DNA from: an uncultured Flavobacteriaceae bacterium
Lineage (GTDB): Bacteria > Bacteroidota > Bacteroidia > Flavobacteriales > Flavobacteriaceae
Assembly: GCA_947502635.1 (NCBI GenBank)
Contig: CANNAN010000015.1
Span: forward strand, 45,942 to 109,941
DNA: 64,000 nucleotides
Direction of reading: 5' to 3'
Shown here in pieces: positions 58,461 to 64,000 of this stretch (position 1 is its first letter; each line of letters opens with the position of its first letter). The notes below the pieces were generated by a model. It was given only the letters and a program-made list of their open reading frames with translations. It was not told the origin of the DNA and did no database searches. Position numbers and translations under genes: made by a program.

Positions 58461-58468
58461 TAACTTTG
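58461..58468 (+). promoter_or_regulatory. TAnnTTTG box upstream of ffh
   Basis: TAACTTTG lies 25 bases before the ffh ATG and just after a terminator. No clear TTTG is seen at the -33 distance. Confidence 0.5.
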
Positions 58469-58493
58469 CCATTCCTAAAATTAAAAGTAAATT

Positions 58494-59822
58494 ATGTTTA
58501 ATAATTTAAGCGATAAATTAGATAAAGCCTTACACGTTTTAAAAGGACATGGAAGCATCACCGAGGTTAATGTAGCAGAGACTTTAAAGGAAGTACGCCG
58601 TGCATTACTTGATGCCGATGTTAATTTTAAAATAGCTAAAGAATTTACAAATAGAGTTAAAGAAAAAGCACTTGGTCAAAATGTTTTAACAACATTACAA
58701 CCAGGTCAGTTAATGGTTAAAATCGTAAAAGATGAATTAACTGAGCTTATGGGAGGTGATGCAGAAGGTATTAATCTTTCAGCAACCCCAAGTGTTATTT
58801 TAATGTCTGGTTTGCAAGGTTCTGGTAAGACTACTTTTTCTGGTAAGCTTGCTAATTATCTTAAAACTAAAAAAACTAAAAAACCATTATTGGTAGCCTG
58901 TGATGTATATCGTCCAGCAGCGATTGATCAATTACATGTTGTCGGAGATCAAATAGGTATAGAGGTTTTTAGTGATAGAGGAAATAATGATCCTGTTGCC
59001 ATTTCTAAAGCTGGTATTGCTCATGCAAAAGCCAATGGACATAATGTCGTTATTATTGATACCGCAGGACGCTTAGCTGTCGATGAGGTGATGATGACCG
59101 AGATATCAAACATTCATAAAGCTATCCAACCACAAGAAACACTATTTGTTGTAGATTCAATGACAGGTCAGGATGCGGTTAATACAGCTAAAGCTTTTAA
59201 TGATGTTTTAAATTTTGATGGTGTTATACTAACAAAATTAGATGGAGATACGCGTGGTGGTGCAGCAATCTCTATTAAATCTGTAGTAAATAAACCAATC
59301 AAGTTTATAGGTACAGGTGAAAAAATGGAAGCCATTGATGTGTTCTACCCATCACGTATGGCAGATCGTATTCTTGGAATGGGGGATGTTGTTTCTTTAG
59401 TAGAAAGAGCTCAGGAACAATTTGATGAAGAAGAAGCACGTAAACTTCAAAAGAAAATAGCTAAAAACCAATTTGGTTTCGACGATTTCTTAAAGCAAAT
59501 TCAGCAGATTAAGAAAATGGGAAACATGAAAGATCTTATGGGGATGATTCCTGGTGCAGGGAAAATGATGAAAGATGTTGATATTGATGATGATGCTTTT
59601 AAAGGTATAGAGGCTATTATTCATTCTATGACGCCCAAAGAAAGAAGCAATCCATCCATTTTAAATTCAAGTAGAAAAATACGCATAGGTAAAGGCTCAG
59701 GAACTTCTGTTCAAGAAGTAAATCAACTGCTAAAGCAATTTAATCAAATGAGTAAGATGATGAAGATGATGCAAGGAGGCGGAGGCAAAAAAATGATGCA
59801 AATGATGAAAGGGATGCGTTAG
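58494..59822 (+). CDS. ffh: Signal recognition particle GTPase Ffh (SRP54)
   Basis: A 442-residue Ffh. The N domain carries ALLDADVNFKIAKEF. The G domain has P-loop GLQGSGKTT at 106-114, DTAGR at 189-193 and TKLD at 247-250. The Met-rich M domain at the C-terminus (QMSKMMKMMQGG, MMQMMKGMR) binds SRP RNA and signal sequences. It delivers nascent membrane proteins to FtsY and SecYEG. Length is normal. Confidence 0.97.
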   Translation: MFNNLSDKLDKALHVLKGHGSITEVNVAETLKEVRRALLDADVNFKIAKEFTNRVKEKALGQNVLTTLQPGQLMVKIVKDELTELMGGDAEGINLSATPSVILMSGLQGSGKTTFSGKLANYLKTKKTKKPLLVACDVYRPAAIDQLHVVGDQIGIEVFSDRGNNDPVAISKAGIAHAKANGHNVVIIDTAGRLAVDEVMMTEISNIHKAIQPQETLFVVDSMTGQDAVNTAKAFNDVLNFDGVILTKLDGDTRGGAAISIKSVVNKPIKFIGTGEKMEAIDVFYPSRMADRILGMGDVVSLVERAQEQFDEEEARKLQKKIAKNQFGFDDFLKQIQQIKKMGNMKDLMGMIPGAGKMMKDVDIDDDAFKGIEAIIHSMTPKERSNPSILNSSRKIRIGKGSGTSVQEVNQLLKQFNQMSKMMKMMQGGGGKKMMQMMKGMR

Positions 59823-59863
59823 GTTAGTAAGCAGCTTTCAGTCTCATTTTTTAGTCAAATATT

Positions 59864-60202
59864 ATGGATTTTAAGCAACTACTAGCATATAAAAAGGGAT
59901 TTGATTTATCAATGAAAATTTTTAATATTTCGAAATCTTTTCCGAAAGAGGAAACAGATTCCTTAACAGATCAGATAAGAAGAAGTTCACGTTCGGTATG
60001 TGCTAATATTGTTGAAGCTTATAGAAAGCGAAGGTGTCTAAACACTTTATAAGTAAACTTACTGATGCCGATGGAGAAAACTCTGAAACAAATTATTTCT
60101 TCTGAAGATTATTTAGAATATTCAGAACAAGGAAACGAAATTGGAAAGCTGATAAATTATATGATAAATAATCCAGATAAGTTTGGAGTTAAACCGAAGT
60201 AG
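59864..60202 (+). pseudogene. Decayed four-helix-bundle (23S rRNA IVS-type) protein gene
   Basis: The frame opens MDFKQLLAYKKGFDLSMKIF and continues with FPKEETDSLTDQIRRSSRSV and ANIVEAYRKRR, the family's conserved helices. A one-base loss near 60035-60039 moves the rest to another frame: KHFISKLTDADGENSETN is still readable there. After that an internal segment (the usual VWLDFA-type helix) is missing, and the first frame resumes as SEDYLEYSEQGNEIGKLINY and NNPDKFGVKPK to TAG at 60202. The intact family is ~115-120 residues; the initial open frame stops at 60052. Function of the family is unknown. Confidence 0.8.
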
Positions 60203-60265
60203 AATAGTAGTATAACTAAAATTAATTACAATACGTGTAGAATCAGAAAAACAGCAGAGTGAGAA

Positions 60266-60289
60266 ACTGCGACTGAGACTGCCACTGAA
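60266..60289. repeat. ACTGnn hexamer repeat upstream of folD
   Basis: ACTGCG, ACTGAG, ACTGCC and ACTGAA follow each other without gaps, 11 bases before the folD ATG at 60301. The ACTG core is the complement of the CAGT core seen in the heptamer arrays elsewhere in the window. Confidence 0.7.
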
Positions 60290-60300
60290 AACTATATATA

Positions 60301-61179
60301 ATGACAATTTTAGACGGGAAAAAAGTTAGCAATGATATTAAAAATGAAATTGCAGCTGAGGTTCAAAAAATAAAAGACAAAGGAGAAAAGGTACCTCATT
60401 TAGCAGCAATTATTGTTGGTAATGATGGTGCGAGCTTAACTTATGTTGGTAGTAAAGTAAAAGCTTGTGAGCGTGTTGGCTTTGAGTCTACATTAGTACA
60501 AATGTCTAATACAACGAGTGAAGTTGAGTTATTAGAAAAAATAAAAGAACTTAATGAAAATCCTGAGATTGACGGTTTTATAGTTCAGTTGCCGTTACCT
60601 CCGCAAATTAATGAACAAAAAGTATTGCTCGCTGTAAATCCAGATAAAGATGTAGATGGTTTTCATCCTACTAATTTTGGGAAAATGGCTTTGGATATGT
60701 CTACTTTTATTCCAGCGACACCATTTGGTATCTTAGAACTGTTAGACCGTTATGGTGTAGAAACAAAAGGAAAGCACACAGTTGTTATTGGACGTTCTCA
60801 TATAGTAGGTAGACCTATGAGTATTTTAATGGGGCGTAAAGGGTTTCCTGGAAACTCTACAGTAACGTTAACACACAGTCATACCAAAAACATCACACAA
60901 ATTACATCACAAGCAGATATTATTATTTCGGCATTGGGAGTTCCTAATTTCTTAAAAGCAGAAATGGTGAAAGATGATGTGGTTATTATAGATGTCGGTA
61001 TCACAAGAGTTACAGACGAAACCAGACCTAGAGGGTATAAAATAGTTGGTGACGTCGATTTTGCTAATGTTAGTAAAAAAGCAAGTTATATTACACCAGT
61101 CCCTGGAGGCGTTGGGCCTATGACAATTGCTATGCTACTTAAAAACACATTACTTGCTAGAGAAAGACATAATATCTAA
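60301..61179 (+). CDS. folD: Bifunctional methylene-THF dehydrogenase/methenyl-THF cyclohydrolase FolD
   Basis: A 292-residue FolD. Catalytic Y48xxxK52 lies in LTYVGSKVKACERVG. FIVQLPLPPQINEQ, DKDVDGFHPTNFGKM, the Rossmann signature VVIGRSHIVGRPMSILMGRK, and TPVPGGVGPMTIAMLLKNT are all present. It interconverts one-carbon tetrahydrofolate units in the cytosol. It is followed by a terminator. Confidence 0.97.
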   Translation: MTILDGKKVSNDIKNEIAAEVQKIKDKGEKVPHLAAIIVGNDGASLTYVGSKVKACERVGFESTLVQMSNTTSEVELLEKIKELNENPEIDGFIVQLPLPPQINEQKVLLAVNPDKDVDGFHPTNFGKMALDMSTFIPATPFGILELLDRYGVETKGKHTVVIGRSHIVGRPMSILMGRKGFPGNSTVTLTHSHTKNITQITSQADIIISALGVPNFLKAEMVKDDVVIIDVGITRVTDETRPRGYKIVGDVDFANVSKKASYITPVPGGVGPMTIAMLLKNTLLARERHNI

Positions 61180-61212
61180 AGAACAAATAGTATACAATTA
61201 ACTTATTGAAAT

Positions 61213-61247
61213 GCATTATAAATTTTTAGTTTATAATGCGTTTTTTT
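61213..61247 (+). terminator. Terminator after folD
   Basis: GCATTATAAA (61213-61222) pairs perfectly with TTTATAATGC (61230-61239), loop TTTTTAG, followed by G and seven T. It begins 34 bases after the stop. Confidence 0.9.
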
Positions 61248-61411
61248 GTTATGCCCTTTAAATCAACAGTGGTAGTAATGTTTAGAAAATTTCCAAATAT
61301 TAAAAACGTTCATTTTGATTTAAATTATTGCCTTACTATTATTTTAATTTCTATAGATAATATTAATAGCTAATTTTAGTTATAATATATAATTATCTGT
61401 AATTGGACACT

Positions 61412-61555
61412 ATGAATAAAATGACAAATTTACCTAAAGAAAATAAATCGATATTTGAAGAAATGGATAGACTCAAAAAAATAAATGATCTTCTAGTCTT
61501 TATTCTAATGTGTCTTTTTGCCCTCTTCTTTGCAGTGGTGTATTTTTGTAAATAG
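61412..61555 (+). CDS. Possible 47-residue single-pass membrane protein
   Basis: ATG at 61412 opens a frame with a charged N-terminal half (KENKSIFEEMDRLKKIND) and a hydrophobic C-terminal helix (LLVFILMCLFALFFAVVYF), ending CK. The split into a soluble helix and one membrane segment is protein-like, but there is no recognised homologue or clear promoter. It may be a chance frame. Confidence 0.3.
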   Translation: MNKMTNLPKENKSIFEEMDRLKKINDLLVFILMCLFALFFAVVYFCK

Positions 61556-61937
61556 ATTTATTATTTAGCAAATAGTTGCTCTATCTCTCTAAAAGATTTA
61601 AACTCCAAATAATGCCGAAGGGTCTTTAAAAAAAATATAGTTGTTTGTTCTCCACTTAAACCTTCAAAACAAATACAAGGCTCAATAATAAAATGAATGT
61701 TTTTTTCGTTTGAAAGCATTAAAAATATCTCAAGGTAGAACGATTCCAAAATGTAGTATATACAGGCAGATCTTTTCCGCCTACCGAATTAGTATGTGAA
61801 TTATGAAGCTGTTCTTTTGAAGTTTATTTGGTATAACAAACATAAAATATCTCTGTAAAATGTTCTGCAAGTTTTTAAATTATATATACTAGTTAAGTGA
61901 AAGGTAATGTCACTTTGGAAATAATGATGATGATAAC

Positions 61938-62696
61938 TTATTTTTTTCTTCTACTTGTTGAGGCTTGGTATTCTTTAGTAGAGTTACTAATTAATTCATT
62001 TAGTTCACTAAATTCTTCTTTTGTAAGTTCTCTATATTCACCAATGGGGATATCCATTTTAATGTTCATTATTCTAACACGTTTAAGTGTTTGTACCTCA
62101 TAATTTAGATACTCGCACATGCGCCGAATTTGTCTGTTTAACCCCTGGGTTAATATAATCCTGAATTGATAGGTGCTTAATTTTTCGACTTGACATTTTT
62201 TAGTGACTCTATTTAATTCTGCTAACGAAATACCTCCAGACATGCGTTCTATAAATGTTTGAGATATAGGCTTGTCTACTGTCACAATATATTCTTTTTC
62301 ATGATTGTTACTAGCTCGAAGAATCTTATTGACAATATCACCATCATCGGTTAAAAGAATTAAACCTTCACTAGGTTTATCCAATCTCCCAATCGGAAAA
62401 ATACGTTTTGGGTAGTTTAAAAAATCAATAATATTGTTTTTTTCAACAGAAGTGTCTGTAGTACAAACAATTCCAACGGGTTTATTAAAAGCTAGGTAAA
62501 GAAAGCTTTTTTTGTTGTTTTTTATTTCTTCACCATCTACATGAACAATATCGCCTGGTGCTATTTTGGTACCCATTTCTGGGATAACTCCATTAATGGT
62601 AACTCGTCCTGCTTCTATAAGCTTGTCGGCTTCACGACGAGAGCAATATCCAACTTCACTTAAAAACTTATTAATACGTTTTAACTGTACTTCCAT
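61938..62696 (-). CDS. rluF: 23S rRNA pseudouridine synthase RluF-type
   Basis: A 252-residue RsuA/RluB/E/F family enzyme. The N-terminal S4 domain is RINKFLSEVGYCSRREADKL; the catalytic Asp is D106 in FPIGRLDKPSEGLILLTDDG. LTQGLNRQIRRMCEYLNYEV and RVRIMNIKMDIPIGEYREL resemble RluF, which modifies U2604 of 23S rRNA, better than RsuA or RluB. The C-terminus is a Ser/Lys-rich tail. It faces away from folD. Confidence 0.85.
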   Translation of the reverse strand: MEVQLKRINKFLSEVGYCSRREADKLIEAGRVTINGVIPEMGTKIAPGDIVHVDGEEIKNNKKSFLYLAFNKPVGIVCTTDTSVEKNNIIDFLNYPKRIFPIGRLDKPSEGLILLTDDGDIVNKILRASNNHEKEYIVTVDKPISQTFIERMSGGISLAELNRVTKKCQVEKLSTYQFRIILTQGLNRQIRRMCEYLNYEVQTLKRVRIMNIKMDIPIGEYRELTKEEFSELNELISNSTKEYQASTSRRKK

Positions 62697-62715
62697 GTGT
62701 CAAAAGTACAACATT

Positions 62716-63543
62716 TTATGTGTTTAAGAAGTCAATAATATGATTGTGAACCATGTCATTTTTTAAACCATGACCAAAACCTTTTGTACTAATGAATTGT
62801 ACTTTTTCATAGTTCTTTTTGAATTTTAAGCCTTCCGTGTAAGGTATAATCCGATCCTTTTTATCATGAACAACTAATATTTTTGCTTCAATTTCTTTTA
62901 TGAAATTTGGAGCAGAATAGTATTCAGGTAAATGATTGAACTCTTTCAAGACATATTGAGTCATGGCATAAGAAACTTTTTCATTATAACCCATCATACT
63001 TTCATAACGTTTAAAGACTCCTATAAAATCTGCAGGAGCTCCTAATGAAACTATTTTTTTTATGGATTCTAACTGCTTTTTGTATTGCGAAAAAATAGTT
63101 GATGTACCCCCAACAGAATGCCCTATTATAGTATTTACTTTAAATTTTTTTGCAACAGCATATATACATTCTGAATAAAAAAGGGCATTAAACAATTTGC
63201 CACTAGAATTCCCATGAGCAGGTGCATCGAGAGCAATAATGGTATAGTCTAAAGCAGTTAAAACTTCAATTAAGCTTTTCCATCTAAAAGTATTGCTTTC
63301 CCAACCATGAGCTAGTAAAATAGTTTCTTTTTTACCCTTCCAACAGTAGGTTTTTATCGAAATATTATCATGAATAAGATCTTCTTGAATGGCTGTATCT
63401 AGGTATTGAGATTGTTCATCATTAAGCCGTCCTTTTTGAGGCATTGAAAATAATTTAATTGCTAATTTTGCGGCATATTTTGGTAAAATATGGCTTATTA
63501 GATTTATACAAAATCCAATAATTTTTGGAAGACGTGCATTCAT
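62716..63543 (-). CDS. Alpha/beta hydrolase
   Basis: A 275-residue alpha/beta-fold hydrolase. HGWESNTFRWKSL (79-91) is the oxyanion region, S143 in GHSVGGTST the nucleophile, D227 or D230 in VVHDKKDRII the acid, and H258 in KGFGHGL the base. The N-terminus has a hydrophobic stretch (IIGFCINLISHILP) that could associate with membrane. It overlaps the cupin gene by 4 bases, so the pair is co-translated. Substrate unknown. Confidence 0.85.
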   Translation of the reverse strand: MNARLPKIIGFCINLISHILPKYAAKLAIKLFSMPQKGRLNDEQSQYLDTAIQEDLIHDNISIKTYCWKGKKETILLAHGWESNTFRWKSLIEVLTALDYTIIALDAPAHGNSSGKLFNALFYSECIYAVAKKFKVNTIIGHSVGGTSTIFSQYKKQLESIKKIVSLGAPADFIGVFKRYESMMGYNEKVSYAMTQYVLKEFNHLPEYYSAPNFIKEIEAKILVVHDKKDRIIPYTEGLKFKKNYEKVQFISTKGFGHGLKNDMVHNHIIDFLNT

Positions 63544-63911
63544 TTAGTTTCTCTGTTTACTAGGTCTATAGAAAATGCTGGTGTACAAATAGCAATGTAT
63601 TCGCATACTTCCGAGAAAGGATTGGAATATTGAACTCTGGTATTTTTTTTAATTTTAATAGATTGACCAGCTTTCAGAATAAGAGTTTCGTTTTCAATAA
63701 TAAATTGCTTTTTACCTTTTATTATAAAAGTGAATTCATCGAACTCTGGTGTTTGAAAAGGTTCACTCCATCCAGAAGGAGCCTTCATATGTGCCATGCT
63801 AATTTGTGGATTGCCATCGGTAGCCATTCCAAAATGTTCTTGTATAACTTTCCCATCTGTAGTAGGAACAACAAACGGATTGTTTTGAATAATATATTTT
63901 TTTTCTTCCAC
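63540..63911 (-). CDS. Small cupin-domain protein
   Basis: A 123-residue single-cupin protein with [20 protein letters not shown] and [20 protein letters not shown] as the two beta-barrel motifs. The usual metal-binding HxH of motif 1 is not intact (EFDEFTF), so metal binding is doubtful. It overlaps the hydrolase gene downstream. Its start codon lies 13 bases from a long heptamer array, an unusual placement for a promoter or leader. Confidence 0.8.
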   Translation of the reverse strand: MEEKKYIIQNNPFVVPTTDGKVIQEHFGMATDGNPQISMAHMKAPSGWSEPFQTPEFDEFTFIIKGKKQFIIENETLILKAGQSIKIKKNTRVQYSNPFSEVCEYIAICTPAFSIDLVNRETK

Positions 63912-63923
63912 GAATTTTAATTT

Positions 63924-64000
63924 TGCTTACTGCTTACTGCTTACTGCTTACTGCTTACTGCTTACTGCTTACTGCTTACTGCTTACTGCTTACTGCTTAC
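63924..64000. repeat. TGCTTAC heptamer tandem array, at least 11 copies
   Basis: Eleven exact, uninterrupted copies of TGCTTAC fill 63924-64000 and reach the window edge, so the true array is probably longer. On the minus strand, the cupin coding strand, the unit reads GTAAGCA. It begins 13 bases upstream of the cupin start codon. Confidence 0.97.

Larger units (their letters stand above)
61180..61937. other. Gene-poor region between folD and rluF
   Basis: 758 bases holding the folD terminator, the weak 47-codon frame above, and a minus-strand frame at 61561-61749 that begins with TTG and shows no recognisable protein. The sequence is AT-rich, and I see no RNA gene, repeat or mobile element. 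It could be the remains of a lost gene. Confidence 0.5.

Noticed and set aside
59864..60052. Intact 62-residue gene
   Set aside because: Family residues continue in another frame past the stop, so it is the first part of a broken gene rather than a complete small protein.
61561..61749. 62-codon minus-strand frame beginning with TTG
   Set aside because: No ATG supports it at the start, no family match is apparent, and a stop lies a short way upstream in frame.
63924..64000. CRISPR array
   Set aside because: The unit is 7 bases with no spacers, so it is a simple tandem repeat.

Overview
The window is AT-rich chromosomal DNA from a member of the Bacteroidetes, most likely family Flavobacteriaceae. 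This is inferred from two SusC/SusD pairs, a sigma/FecR/TonB-receptor cluster, TAnnTTTG-type promoter boxes, many flavobacterial-type envelope proteins, AT-rich leaders without clear Shine-Dalgarno sequences, and a str-S10-spc-alpha ribosomal cluster that lacks tuf. I cannot name the genus. I saw no rRNA, tRNA, CRISPR array, prophage or insertion sequence.

Layout. 1-5136 (+): the 3' end of radC, a DUF7033/polysaccharide-deacetylase-like protein, a YjjG-type HAD phosphatase, and an overlapping trio of envelope genes (lipoprotein, DUF5723-like outer-membrane protein, secreted protein). 5181-8199: rarA (-), a rhomboid protease (+), rlmB (-). 8263-19252 (-): two SusC/SusD units; the first continues into two small surface lipoproteins (a DUF5011-type Ig-like protein and a Lipid_bd-like protein). 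19380-21074 (-): an Omp85/BamA-like protein. 21253-38580 (+): rpsL-rpsG-fusA-rpsJ, then rplC to rpsK, then rpsD-rpoA-rplQ, with secY, infA and the short rpmJ. Hairpins lie at rpsJ/rplC, rpsK/rpsD and rpoA/rplQ, so the cluster is probably several transcription units. 38666-44761 (+): carA, eno, gltA and two guanidino-group-modifying enzymes (DDAH-like and CtlX-like), each mostly with its own terminator. 44758-46830 (-): an orphan TPR histidine kinase. 47312-49087 (+): argS. 49096-51633 (-): a Crp/Fnr regulator, an MFS exporter and a GNAT acetyltransferase. 51716-51895 (-): a 59-residue secreted or membrane protein.

52060-58301 is the most distinctive region: an ECF sigma factor, FecR anti-sigma factor, STN-domain TonB receptor and a 127-residue protein on the minus strand, with a long divergent lipoprotein built from two kinds of internal repeat. 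The fecR operon and the divergent lipoprotein share an upstream element, CAGGGTAGGAA then CTGTT(A/T)TATA, with identical spacing. I read it as the promoter recognised by this sigma factor, which would place the repeat lipoprotein in the same regulon.

58494-64000: ffh, a decayed four-helix-bundle (23S-IVS-type) gene, folD, a gene-poor stretch, then rluF, an alpha/beta hydrolase and a cupin on the minus strand. The window ends inside an array of at least 11 exact TGCTTAC heptamers that begins 13 bases from the cupin start codon. Similar 6-7 bp arrays with a CAGT/ACTG or TAGT core occur at three other intergenic sites.
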